Shown: positions 1 through 11,373 of the stretch, in pieces
Position numbering within the stretch: the stretch's first letter is position 1
How the letters are laid out: each line of letters opens with the position of its first letter
Notes under the pieces: generated by a model
The model's database searches: none
What the model saw: the letters and a program-made list of their open reading frames with translations, nothing else
Told to the model about the DNA's origin: nothing
Program-made: the position numbers and the translations under genes
DNA from: Anastatus disparis
Taxonomy: Eukaryota > Arthropoda > Insecta > Hymenoptera > Eupelmidae
Direction of reading: 5' to 3'
Assembly (NCBI GenBank): GCA_017163975.1
Contig: JAFFSR010000301.1
Location: forward strand, 3,942,001 to 4,006,000
Length of the DNA stretch: 64,000 nucleotides

Positions 1-390
1 TATTACATGAATCCTTACTGAAAGGATTTTGAAAAGACTACTCGAAAGGAAACAAGAAAGAACTCAGAAATTTTTGGAAGGTTTCAGTCGTAAAATAATT
101 TAGAAAGATTTTTGGAATATCTTAAGTTATTCTTTCGCCGAATAATTTCAAGATTTTCCCATAAAGCTTTTATGAAATAACTTATGTAATATTTTGGTAA
201 AGTCTTAAGAAATCATACATGAAATAATTTTGAAATCTTTTTGAAATATTTCATGAAATAAATTATGACAAGAATAAACGTTATTACATGAATCCTTACT
301 GAATGGACTTTGAAAGGACTTTATGAAAGAAAACGTGAAAGATAACAGAATCATTTAGAAATATTTTCGGGATTAGTTTATAATTTATCC
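1..390. repeat. Tandem repeat, about 281-bp unit
   Basis: The motif TATTACATGAATCCTTACTG starts at 1 and again at 282, followed in both places by GAA-rich sequence, so a unit of about 281 bp repeats with divergence. The interior is full of short inverted motifs such as GAAATATTTCATGAAATA. No coding potential is visible. The array continues beyond the left window edge. Confidence 0.7.
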
Positions 391-575
391 GCTTGATGGC
401 GGTATCTCTTACTCTCGCAAGCGGTAAGAGTGCTTTCCGTTTCATATATAAGGAAAATAAGAATCTTAAATGGAAACTATAAATTGTTATGCGTGCGATG
501 TATGTGTTATAATTTCGATTTCAACTGCTGTAAAACTATTCGTAATCCTATGAATAATTATATCATCATATATCC

Positions 576-577
576 GT

Positions 578-614
<37 letters not shown>

Positions 615-615
615 A
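576..615. repeat. (TA)n then (TG)n microsatellite
   Basis: A run of TA dinucleotides passes directly into a run of TG dinucleotides. Simple sequence only; the short frame across it encodes alternating Cys and Val and is not a gene. Confidence 0.9.
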
Positions 616-724
616 TTAATTCTAAATTGATTCTAAAATCATTAATACAGGAAAGAATAAAATTTCTAGAACTTTACACGTCTTTGAACTAAAGATAGAT
701 GAAAAGATTAATGCATTATTACTA

Positions 725-1440
725 AAAGAATTCATGGATCCTTACAGAATTCTTTCATTGAAAGGATTCTGCAATAATTCTATGTCCGAGGTATATTTCT
801 TTCAGAAATAATACAATGAAATATTTTTAAAATATTTTATATCACTCTTACAGAATACTTTCAATGAAAGATGTATGAAAAGATTTAAGAATTATTACCA
901 AAAGAATTCATGGATCCTTGCAGAATTCTTCGATTGAAAGGATTCTGTAATAATTCTATGTCCGAGATATATTCCTTTTAGAAATAATACAATGAAATAT
1001 TTAAAAAATATTACATATTATTCTTACAGAATCCTTTCAATGGAAGATGTATGAAAAGATTTACGAATTATTACCAAAAGAATTCATAGATCCTTACAGA
1101 ATTCTTCCATTGAAAAGATTCTGTAATGATTCTATGTCCGAGGTATATTCCTTTTAGAAATAATACAATGAAATATTTTAAAAATATTTCATATTATTCT
1201 TACAGAATCCTTTCAATGGAAGATGTATGAAAAGATTTATGAATTATTACCAAAAGAATTCATGGATCCTTACAGAATTCTTCCATTGAAAGGATTTTGA
1301 AATGTCTTGTGAATTCTTCATGAAATATTTTTATGTATTATTTTTAAAAGAATAATACCTCGGACATAGAATTATTTCAGAATCCTTTCAGTGAAATATT
1401 TCTGAAAGATTGTAGTCCTTTCATGAATCCTTTCAGAATT
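725..1440. repeat. Tandem repeat, about 176-bp unit
   Basis: GAATTCATGGATCCTT-like starts recur near 729, 904, 1080 and 1256, so the unit is about 176 bp and occurs about four times. Each unit contains ATTCTATGTCCGAG(G/A)TATATT. A fragment of the same unit lies in inverted orientation near 1345-1375 (CCTCGGACATAGAATTATT). No gene is seen between 1 and 3346. Confidence 0.8.
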
Positions 1441-1466
1441 CTTTCAAAGTCCTTCCATGCTGTATG

Positions 1467-3095
1467 GGTTAATTGTTAATTAATTCGGCTTTGAATGGAT
1501 TGTACACATAAATATAGTACACAAATTTATAATGCACAGAATATTTTAAAACATTTTATACACATAATATTAATATAAAATTTTAATATTTGGAAATTGT
1601 GCGCATAAAATTGTATACAATAATTAAATCATAAATAAATTTTTTTTAAGCATTAATATTTCTTAGGTATTTTTAGGTAATAACATATTATGCTTTAAAA
1701 AAATATCTAAAAATATTTGTGCTTATAAAAAACTTTTTTATGCATTAATTACTGTATACAATTTCATGTGCATAATAAATTCTGCAATGTTTTCATTCTT
1801 TCATATATCATTTTAGAATGAATTCAAAATTAATTCGTGCTGTGTGCATAGGCATGTACCATCTCACCTCATCTTCAACAAAAGAAGTCATATTGTTCTT
1901 TATCACACATAATCCAATTATTTGGGAAATAGGTTAGATATATTGCATTGCTACTATTTGAAAATCAAAGTACATAAATTTAAATAATAGATGGCAATGC
2001 GAGTCTTATCATGTCGATATTATTTACTGTTTTATTATTTTATGTTAAACGGTAAATGATATTGAATAAAAATAATAAGTTTTAAACAAATTAAATTACT
2101 AATTAAATAAATTGTTTCATAAACAAAGTTATTGAATTAAATAAATATTATCAAAGAGATAAAATTATTGGAAAAGTAATAATCAATTTTAAAATTTTTC
2201 ATTAAATTTTTACTAATAACAGCATAATATGATAAATTAGTGATGCTGCAGTTTACACCATTATTATCTATAGAAATATGTTGAAAGTATTTAAAACGTA
2301 AATAATAAGTATTGAATATTCGTTAAAATATATATGAATATTAAGTTTATAAATATTTCATTGTCAAATAATACTGATTTTTTTATTTAATTCGTCAAGG
2401 TCCATTTTCATGCGTATTTTTATAAAGCGCTAATATTATAATTTTTCAACTTTTCAACACGTCATTAAGTGCGTTAAATTTTTACAATATTTACTTAAGA
2501 GCAGGCCGGATTCGCTGTCCTTGTCTAATTGGCATTTTTGTTATTTACTCAAGTATTAATCGGTGTATCTGCAAATTGAAGGTTAGGCGCAATAGATATT
2601 ATTATTACAAATATTTATGCACAAGAAAAAAAAAATCTATCGCTTTGTTTTTGAGAAAAGTAAGGAACGCGAAAATATTATAAACATAATCTTTTACTTC
2701 GGCGTTCCTTACTTTTCTCAAAAACAAATCGGTAGATTTTTTTTTTCTTGTGCATAGATATTCATAATAATAATATCTATTGCGATCAACCTTTATTTTG
2801 AAGATACACCGATTAATACTTGAGTAAATAACAAACAACTCAATTGTTACTCGGTCGGTATCAGGTTCTACTCCGGCCTGCTGTTAAGGATATACAGCCC
2901 TATGTACTGTTATGTATAAGCGGATATTTTAGAGATTTTTTCATTAATTAATTCGTTAACATTGGTTGAAAAAAATATCAAAATATTTCTCGCAATTCAT
3001 AAAACAACATATATTTTTTTAAGAATTCTTACACATACAATTTGGAAACAGCCACCTTAAGTGAGATGTCATTGCATTTCTATTGCCATTGTACA
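1467..3095. repeat. R1 repeat unit, copy A (holds a MITE)
   Basis: This stretch is the reverse complement of 58121-58889 joined to 62694-63075 at the other end of the window, apart from a 385-bp insert here (2499-2883) and a 3.8-kb transposon in the other copy. Matching landmarks are GAATGGATTGTACACATAAA near 1493, GGCATGTACCATCTCACCTC near 1852 and GTGAGATGT at 3061. No coding region is apparent and no clean terminal inverted repeats were found, so the class is unknown. It matters because it preserves unoccupied sites for three other insertions. Confidence 0.75.
2499..2883. mobile_element. Hairpin MITE, piggyBac-like (TTAA target)
   Basis: The 385-bp insert is flanked by TTAA at 2495-2498 and 2884-2887. 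The other R1 copy (58330-58340) has a single TTAA and no insert. The ends are inverted, AGCAGGCCGGA against TCCGGCCTGCT. Nearly all of 2540-2835 is one long hairpin, with arms containing AAGTAAGGAACGC and its complement. TTAA duplication is typical of piggyBac elements, so a non-autonomous piggyBac-type MITE is inferred. The reading frame across the hairpin is a by-product. Confidence 0.8.
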
Positions 3096-3692
3096 CAGTA
3101 AAAAATTTTTTGTAATTCATCAAATTTTTTATTTTACAAACATTTCTGTGTACTTTTAAAATCAACACAAAAATTTTTGTAGAATCAACACACGAAGTTT
3201 ATTATTTTTACAAACATATGCGTACTTAGTTATTCAAATAATCTCATACTTTTAATAATTATATATTAGCATTATTATTATTTTATGCAATAAAAATGCC
3301 GTAAATGCAAGATATATTTTAGTTTGTAAATATTAATTTCTGCTAACAAGGAGTCCTTGATATTTGGGTCTCGGATTTTCTCCTAACTTTGAGATATTTT
3401 TTCTTTATATTGTAACATCCTAGCTTCTTAAAAAGTTTTTTTATATTTTCTATTTTTTTCTAACTATTTCTGCAATGATCAGTATCGAAAAATTCCCTTA
3501 ATTAATATGCGCCGTCAGTCCGTCGAGGCCACAGGTGTTTTTACTTTGAGAACTGATTAAGATATCGAAGAATATGCACGCGCCAAAATTGCTATGAGTA
3601 AATAGTATAATGTGTACCTTCTTTGACGTCTTAATTAAATCTTAAGTAAACACAAGTGTTCCCAAAAATCATGTCACCTCAGCCGCTCCAGG

Positions 3693-3725
3693 TATAAAAG
3701 GCCGGAGAGGGCATTGTTCGACAGC
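3693..3725 (+). promoter_or_regulatory. LTR core promoter: TATA box and initiator
   Basis: TATAAAAG at 3693-3700 lies in a locally GC-rich context (GGTATAAAAGGCCGG). About 28 bases downstream is TTCGACAG, an initiator-like sequence at about 3721. The same arrangement is kept in the 3' LTR at 14926. The transcript of the element would start here. Confidence 0.7.
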
Positions 3726-3883
3726 CTTTTGTTACGATAATCTTCTCGACGTGCACCTTATCCTCGGGCTTCTTCACAAGCCACTTTAATTTCACGAGAC
3801 TAATAGATCGGTCATATCTAGTTTAATTTTTCTTTTCATACTTGTTAATCTCAGTGTTAGAAAAATTTCAATAATAAAATAAT

Positions 3884-4135
3884 AAATATCCATGCAATAA
3901 ATCGTGCGTGTGAAATAAAACCATTCCGAATAAACTTGTGTAAAATCAAAACTTGTGCGTGAAATAAAACATTCTGTAAAAACAAATTGGGCACTAATAA
4001 ATATCCATGCAATAAATCGTGCGTGTGAAATAATACCATTCCGAATAAACTTGTGTATAAAAATAAGAATCATTCCGAATAGACTTGTGTCAAAACAAAA
4101 CTTGTGCGTGAAATAAAACATTCTGTAAAAACAAT
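3884..4135. repeat. Tandem duplication inside the LTR
   Basis: A block of about 110 bp (AATAAATATCCATGCAATAA ... TTCTGTAAAAACAA) occurs twice in succession with small changes, and again at 15117-15370 in the 3' LTR. It contains repeated AATAAA hexamers, so it probably carries the polyadenylation signals. The minus-strand frames across it are by-products of the repeat. Confidence 0.8.
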
Positions 4136-4295
4136 TGTGTGCAATAGAAAGGAAATTCACTTCAATAAAAGCAGTTCCATTTATTGAAAGAACCACCGAT
4201 CCCATTTCAGACAGGATCAGCGATCAGCAACTAGCCAGCTACAACTAATAGACTACAAACAAGGTAAGAAATAATAAATTACTGTCGATATATAT

Positions 4296-4327
<32 letters not shown>

Positions 4328-4516
4328 CCCTTTCTCTCTCTCTCTCTTCCCGGGTTCACGAGCCCGCAAAATAACTTCCCCGTTCGCCTCAAAATCATCC
4401 ACGCTCACGTCTGAACGCGCATCCGCTCGGCGTATTCAGACCTGTGATATTCACGGTTATAATTTATATATAAAATAAAATAATTTAACAATATAAAAAA
4501 ACGCCGGAACGTCACA

Positions 4517-7500
4517 GCTAAGAATTAACTGGTGACATAACGGTGGGATTATTTTGCACTTTTGAGACTACTTTTTCTTTTCCCACATAAATTAAAATTT
4601 CTCTTTTCACAAAAATAAAATTTTCGTCTGCGAAAATTCATATTTTATTTTATTTTATAAAAACATTTTTAACTTAGAATATCTTTTTTTTTTCAAAGTA
4701 CTTTCACTTCTAAGAAACGTGAACAAAAGCCCCTTCTTCCCTTTCATATAGCATGAATAGTAGCTTGCATGCTTAGAAAATCTAGAAGTAGCATAGAATT
4801 AAAAACATAGAAAAATTTATAATTTTCTAAACTTAAAATTTGAATAGTCAATAGTATAAATTACGCACCATACTTTTCTCTAAAAATTATCTTTTTTCAT
4901 CCCTCTTTCAAATTTAACTTGAAAACAAATATCTAAACTTTAAAATAAAATATTTTCACTTTAAAATCTTGTTTACGACATCTAATAAATTTTCGTAGGA
5001 TAGGTATTTAGAAAACTTAGAAAATTTCAAACAAAAGTTAATGAAACGACATACCCGTCGCTTTCCCTTACTTTATCCATAAAAATAAATTACAACGCGA
5101 ATAAAACTAATAAATAATAACCTATATAATAAAATAAATTATTACTATTATTAACGATAAATAAACTATTCTCTTTTATGAAATTTGAAATATTTAATCA
5201 ATAACATCCTTTTCTTATGCACTTAAAAATTCATTAAAAATATATTTTAAATAATTCCCAATTTACTATTTCTTATAAAAATATAATCATATTTTCTTTA
5301 AACGTTATAAACATTCTTAATAACTAATACGTACATTATAACTAATAAAAATCATAAAAAAACAAATTAAATTAACTAAACATACAACTCTTTCAATTAA
5401 TAAATTATTGAATATTAAGTTAACAATTTATTTATTTTAGATAAAATTACGATAATAATTTAGTAATATATTTTTTTTCTAATCTACTAAATAATCTATA
5501 AAAAGATATATATACATATAACTAAAGAAAAGCAAGTATAGATTTTATTCAATTAAGTCTAATAAAAAAAAAATTCTATGAATATAATCTAAAAATTTCT
5601 AACACTTAATATATTATACATCTATAATATAGTTTTAAATAATATTTTGTCTTTTCTTTCTCTAAGCTAACCTATGAGATTAATAAAATTTTTTTTTGCG
5701 TTTCTTTCCTTATTAATATAATTGGTTAGAAACTGAAAACCGAGAAACAGTTATCCGACGGATCAATTATTTTTTTTTCGTAACTAAACAAAATTTTTTT
5801 TCTTTAGGAAATTGTCTCTTTTTAAATTTTATTTTCTCACAAATAAAACTTTCTGTGCATACATCTTTTAGTAAATGTTATAAAATAGCTTTACAAAGAA
5901 AATATAAACCTTATAAAATTTGTGAAATTCAAGTCCATATCCCGTCTTTAATAACTCAGAAATTATCAACTGTCACCCGACGGACGTGTAGACTTCTTAC
6001 TATACAAAAGTCGAATTTACATACATTCAAATAAATATTTTAGAGACAAGAAATTTTTCACAATTTCTTTTTCTATAAAAAAATTAACAACCTTCTTTTA
6101 GTTACACAAAACAAAATTTTTTTTTCTTAACTTTAATAAATATAATTATTAGATAACCAAGGAAAACGAATCACATACAATCAAATAACATTCTTTTCTA
6201 TATTCGTAAGATAATTAATAACATAAGCTTCGCTCTTTCCTCAACTATCAGTTAAATAATTTTAAATAAACAATACGATTCTAAACATCTCTCCGTCGGC
6301 TTAGAATAATATAAATTCTTCCTTGCTAAATAACAAATTATTAAACAACGAACTAATAAATAATTTTCAAGTAAGCTTAGAACTAAACAATTAGAATAAA
6401 TTAATAAAAATTAAATAATCTAACAAACACTCAACCATTCATATACGTATAAACACATTGAAAGCAAATTACCTTCTTAACAGGTATATACACCTGTAGA
6501 ACATAACCGCACAGTTTTCCTTACTGTATTCATAAGTGCACACAAAAGCACCCACCTTTTACCTGCTTAAATATAGCATAGTCACGCCAAACTGGATTCA
6601 TACTTTACTTAATAACGAAAAACACCTTTTAACTTACTGATTTTCGTTTCCCTTATAAACATAATATTTCTCATTACTCTTAAATCAACGATTCCAACTT
6701 AATAACAAGTTACATTACTAATTAATATATCTAAATATCTAACGATAAACGTTATAGTAAAATTTTATCCAAATCAACCGTCTTTTACACTTAGCATAAA
6801 AATCAACAATAAATAATCACTTAACATTCCTTTTCTTATATATATATATATAATATCCGCGCTTCTAAATGGTTTAATAATTTTCATTAATTATTAATAA
6901 ATAAACATAAAACTCAAATTTTTTTTTGGAGTGTTCTAAAATTTTTTTTTTTCGTCTTAATAATAATCAGAAAGGAAGGAAACCCTTCATTCTTTCTTCT
7001 ATGTTCGCATAAATAATATTTAGATAAATAACAAAAAAAAAAAAAAAAAAACACAATAAGCCATACGTACTCTATAAAATATCTTCTAACCCACTCATTC
7101 GAGACACATACTAAGCTTTGAGTATATATATATATCCAGAAAAAAATAAACAATAACAAAAATTATTAATTAATAATTACTTAGTAAAAATTTAAATTAC
7201 TCTAAACTGTGGGAATAACTACGCTTTATAACTATAAATAATAGTCGCCATAACAAAAGGGGAAATCTTTTTCGTGACAAACAAAATTTTTTTTTGTGCG
7301 CGTCACGAGTAAGATACCCCGCGCCGCGTTTACAATTATCCACACTTCCTTCCTCGTGTATGTGTAGTAATTAAAACATTCTCTCCTATTTAGTAATTTT
7401 ACATTGTTTTGAGGAGAACTCTAGAAAACCTCGCAACTCGGAGAACTTAGGTCACTAATAGACCTCCCGAGGAAAAATTTTTTTTTACCTTTCTTTTGCT

Positions 7501-8971
7501 TGTTATTTTTTTTGGTACAACTTAGCATCTTAATGACAACCGTGGACTAATCTGTGTGTTTTTGAGTTTTGCTGCCACGCTCTCAGTGTCACTACGCATT
7601 GATTTTGTCAATAATTTCCTAGTGACATTAATTCGACTAACCTTAACTACCACAGACACACTTTTAAGTCTACAGGAACACTCTTAAGGTGCCATCGACT
7701 ACCATAAGATAACCATAAAAAGGGTTCGCTAGAGATCTCCATAATATATATATAGTAATAAATATTTTCACTGGATTAGAAACACATACTCCTTTTTTTT
7801 TATTTTTCCTTTCACTGACATCAATAACATTTTGCAAAATAAATTTTTTTTATCTTGTCATTTTAATCTGCAATAGAACTTGCCAGCCAAAGACTCTCAC
7901 ATACATTTATTTATTAAGTTTTCTGTCACGTTACGAGCAGCCCTAGGCGCACACATATATTTTTTTTATATATTTTGTTGTAATCTATAGCTAATTTGTC
8001 GCGAGGAATACTCCCGACAGTACTATAGTAGACGAAATTTTCTTTTTGTGTGTATGTGCGATCATGGAATTACTGTTGTAACGTAGTCAATAGCAGATAA
8101 CAAATTTTTTTTTCGAGATTCATTGGTTGAGGACCTCTATTTGAGATATTGCAAATTTTGAATTATTTTATTTAATAAAAATATATACGTGAAAATAATT
8201 TCCTTCCTCTCCTTATGTTATCCAACTTTAGCCCTCGCTACTTTTACAAAGTTAAGAAAACTCTTAAATACTTAGGTATATCGCGCAGCGAATATAAAAA
8301 ATATTTAAATATCATTAAGAGAATCTCTGACGACGAAATAATAGAGATTGTTCACGGAATTTCGGCGTCGCGCTATCTGTAACAGCAATTCGCTCTTAAC
8401 GGAGATTATTAAATTAACGCCTTATATAATCATAGCAATAAAAATCACTCCGAACACAAGTATATTTAAAATTCTTTAAGTAAAACGAAGGGAAATCGCT
8501 CCTAATAAATTAATTAAATAACTGCCCGACAAGTAAAACCTAACATTAAATTTAATAAATTTTTTTTTTAATACAATATAATCTAAATGTGTTATTGTTT
8601 TTCAACACAATATTTTTTATCTTAATAATATTCATTATAATTTACGTAAAATTCTACATAAACATCATAGATTTTACGCCAAAAATTTTATAATCATTCT
8701 TTTAATATTATAATTCTAAATAATAATCTTAATTGTTAACTAACAAGTAAGTTTTAATACTTAAAATACAAGATACACAACATGAACTTCAAAGAGAAAA
8801 CTAAATTTTTTTTATCCATCATAACCTGTACCAGTACTAGCGTAGCCACAATACTAGTAATTACAGCTATTGCTCTATATAAAATTTTTTTTCTTACATA
8901 TTCTCTGCCTCCCCTCCATCAGACAATGAAAACAAAAATCATGTCACTATAAATCACAGTTCTGATCCAAA
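4517..8971 (+). other. Untranslated leader of the LTR element
   Basis: About 4.45 kb between the 5' LTR and gag, extremely A+T-rich, with T8-T9 tracts at intervals. No frame of note. TGGTGACATAACGG at 4530-4543 could be a primer-binding site, but it lies 13 bases after the LTR end rather than at it, and I could not match it to a tRNA, so this is weak. Confidence 0.5.
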
Positions 8972-10228
8972 ATGGTAATTAACGACCCCGCCATAGCAGG
9001 GGATATAGCCAATTTAACGCATCATCAGAACATCACTGATGCCCTGCTCAATACTATGGGAGAGTGCATGGCAGTACAGCAGGCATTACTGCATATTCCC
9101 CTCTACGATGAAAAAAACATGCCACTCAGGACCTTTTTGCAGGACGTAGAAAACGGCCTTAGCATTTGTCCAGCAGGTATTCATGATGCCTTCTTTAAGG
9201 GCGTTATTGCAAAGCTACGCGACACCGCCAGAGACGCTGTCAACGGATTAGAAATCACCTCCGTTGAGGATCTTAAGGATGCGCTGAAGGAATACTTTTC
9301 CTCGAAGAAGACATACTACCATTACATTGGTGAAATCCAAGGAATAAGAATGCGTAGAAGCGAATCTGTAATTGAATATTACAGTCGTCTAAAGAAGCTC
9401 ATAGAAGGAGCAACGGCTTCACTTAAAGAAACATTTCCGGCCGCACAGGTACCTGGCATGTTAATAATGCTAGAGGGACTTGCACTAGAATCCTTCAAAA
9501 GAGGACTATCTGACGACATCCTGTTCGCCGTAAGCGCACAGGAACATGAGACACTAGCTGCAGCATTAAAAGCTGCACAACGCTTCGAAAGAGGTATTAT
9601 TCCCTTAAAAGGCAGGAAGGGATCACTTTATGTCATTGAATCAGATCAACTGAGGGAACAACCATCCGATAAGGATAAGTACGATCATAGATCATACTAT
9701 CGCACGAATTCGCCGGAATGCTACGAAGGAAGATACGAAAATGATCCGTATGAAAGAACCAACGCTAATGTCAAAAACGACAACGATTACCCAATCAAGA
9801 GAACCTCTACTTGTTACATACCACAACGAAACAATACCTATTACTCGAAAGGATACAGTAATGATTATGGGCCTAGAGAACAGAATAATTACGATAAAGA
9901 TACAAGGAAATACACTGTAAGAAGCTTGGATTCATATCCTAATCCCAAGATGAGCAGGAGCACTTCACATGCCTCTAGATATACACCTCAAACGCAATAC
10001 CCTTATATGCAACCTATGCCACCGATGCCTCCGATGCCATACCCGTATCTCTATCCCTACATTACACCTTATCAATCGCAATATCCCATGCCAGATTTCC
10101 AGACTGAATCACAAGAAAATTTAAACTATCTGCCTACTCACCGACCGGACGCCAGGATGAGCAAGGGCACCTCAAAGCGTCCTTCAGAAGTCACCCTTAT
10201 GGTGACGAGCAACCCCTCAAAGAATTGA
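8972..10228 (+). CDS. Gag-like capsid protein of LTR element
   Basis: 418 residues. Residues about 40-210 look like a Ty3/gypsy capsid: LRTFLQDVENGL near the start, a stretch containing VIAKLRDTARDAV, then EIQGIRMRRSESVIEYYSRL and ALESFKRGLSDDI, a spacing and composition like mdg1/errantivirus Gag. It would assemble the particle that packages the element RNA. No CCHC zinc knuckle is present; instead the C-terminal 180 residues are rich in Tyr, Asn, Arg and Pro with a MPPMPPMPYPY segment, which may bind RNA. The ATG at 8972 is the first in frame after a long leader. The frame ends inside the start of the next frame (10225), an overlap in the -1 register. Confidence 0.8.
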   Translation: MVINDPAIAGDIANLTHHQNITDALLNTMGECMAVQQALLHIPLYDEKNMPLRTFLQDVENGLSICPAGIHDAFFKGVIAKLRDTARDAVNGLEITSVEDLKDALKEYFSSKKTYYHYIGEIQGIRMRRSESVIEYYSRLKKLIEGATASLKETFPAAQVPGMLIMLEGLALESFKRGLSDDILFAVSAQEHETLAAALKAAQRFERGIIPLKGRKGSLYVIESDQLREQPSDKDKYDHRSYYRTNSPECYEGRYENDPYERTNANVKNDNDYPIKRTSTCYIPQRNNTYYSKGYSNDYGPREQNNYDKDTRKYTVRSLDSYPNPKMSRSTSHASRYTPQTQYPYMQPMPPMPPMPYPYLYPYITPYQSQYPMPDFQTESQENLNYLPTHRPDARMSKGTSKRPSEVTLMVTSNPSKN

Positions 10229-11373
10229 ATAATAAAAAAATAGGACCGTTAATTGAACTGAAAGCACCCGAATTAAAACAAAAGACCGAATTTCTAATCA
10301 ATACTGGAACTGAACTTAACCTTATTCATGTAAAAGCTCTCCAACCTGATGCTCTTATAGCAGTGCATGAAGCTATAACAATTAACGGAACTACAGGAGT
10401 CCCATTTGATACAGCAGGATCAACCGAAATCACGTTCTCTCATAACCCTATTAAATTTCAAGTGATTACGAATAAATTGCCCGATGGAATAATAGGAGTC
10501 CTAGGAAGCAATTTTCTGAAGATGGAATCAGCAAAAATCTCATTTCATCATAATGCTCTAATCACGTTAGCCGGTGTTATGCACTCTATGCATTTCATTG
10601 ACTACAAACATGAAAAATTAAGATCAACGCGTGACATTCTTCGCACTCGGCTGAGAACAACTGAACACCTACCGCAATTGAAAACAACCAAAAACATTTA
10701 TATCAATGACACAGTAGTAAATAATTACAATTGTGCCACTGAAATAAACTCTTACAAAAATTATGACGAATCTGAAATCCCGCACCAAGATTCATTGATA
10801 TGCAACGCACACGAGGAATATAACAAAGATATGAGAAATTATTCGATTCATTTTAATGATGTCATACCCCAAGAGATGACGATATATTCAAGTATTGAAT
10901 CAGGATATGAATCTCTAAATAATGTCCAAGAAAATCCTTTATCTTATTCAGAATCGAATGATATACTAGGACAAGATGAATTATCAAATACAAACACAGA
11001 AATATCGGAGCTCATGGAACATGATTACGTCTTTGAAAAGAAAAATATACTAGACCCAACACCAAGAAATGAACCCGTATATGGATTGAGAACAAATATG
11101 TCCGAACTAGGATATCTAAATTCACAAATTGATAGTTCATTTCAAAATCAATCTGAAGGAAAAACCATAATCTTACCTCCTCCTATAAAATTTGTTAAAA
11201 TTCAAAAACCCCGAATAAGATTACTAAGATCAATACCTAGATCATTGTCAATTCAACAGATTAATAAAGAATTTACAACCTTCACAACCTTCAATTTCCA
11301 AAAGGATAAAAAGAGCAGACGCTACCAACACCTTTGGACCCAAATGCACTATGCAAGCCATAATATAAAGTAA
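10225..11373 (+). CDS. Retropepsin-like protein, catalytic Asp replaced
   Basis: About 382 residues in the -1 frame relative to gag, overlapping its last codons. The frame has no early ATG, so it is probably made by -1 frameshifting from gag. Residues 22-34 read FLINTGTELNLIH, the retropepsin active-site region, but with Asn where DTG/DSG proteases have the catalytic Asp. GIIGVLGSNFL at about 88-98 matches the second conserved retropepsin element. After about residue 115 the chain is acidic and Asn/Ser-rich with no recognisable domain. In a complete gypsy element reverse transcriptase would follow; here the frame simply ends. Either the protease is dead or the D-to-N change is tolerated. Confidence 0.65.
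   Translation: MNNKKIGPLIELKAPELKQKTEFLINTGTELNLIHVKALQPDALIAVHEAITINGTTGVPFDTAGSTEITFSHNPIKFQVITNKLPDGIIGVLGSNFLKMESAKISFHHNALITLAGVMHSMHFIDYKHEKLRSTRDILRTRLRTTEHLPQLKTTKNIYINDTVVNNYNCATEINSYKNYDESEIPHQDSLICNAHEEYNKDMRNYSIHFNDVIPQEMTIYSSIESGYESLNNVQENPLSYSESNDILGQDELSNTNTEISELMEHDYVFEKKNILDPTPRNEPVYGLRTNMSELGYLNSQIDSSFQNQSEGKTIILPPPIKFVKIQKPRIRLLRSIPRSLSIQQINKEFTTFTTFNFQKDKKSRRYQHLWTQMHYASHNIK

Larger units (their letters stand above)
3411..4516 (+). repeat. 5' LTR (1106 bp)
   Basis: Direct copy of 14644-15785. It begins TGTAACATCC and ends GTCACA (TG...CA rule). It contains a TATA box (3693), a tandemly duplicated block near 3884-4130 with several AATAAA signals, and TA and TC microsatellites near 4290-4350 that are shorter than in the 3' copy. 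Confidence 0.9.

Noticed and set aside
3792..4205. 137-residue minus-strand frame, duplicated at 15025-15438
   Set aside because: Lies inside the LTR and is duplicated only because the LTR is. Its repeats mirror the tandem AATAAA block.
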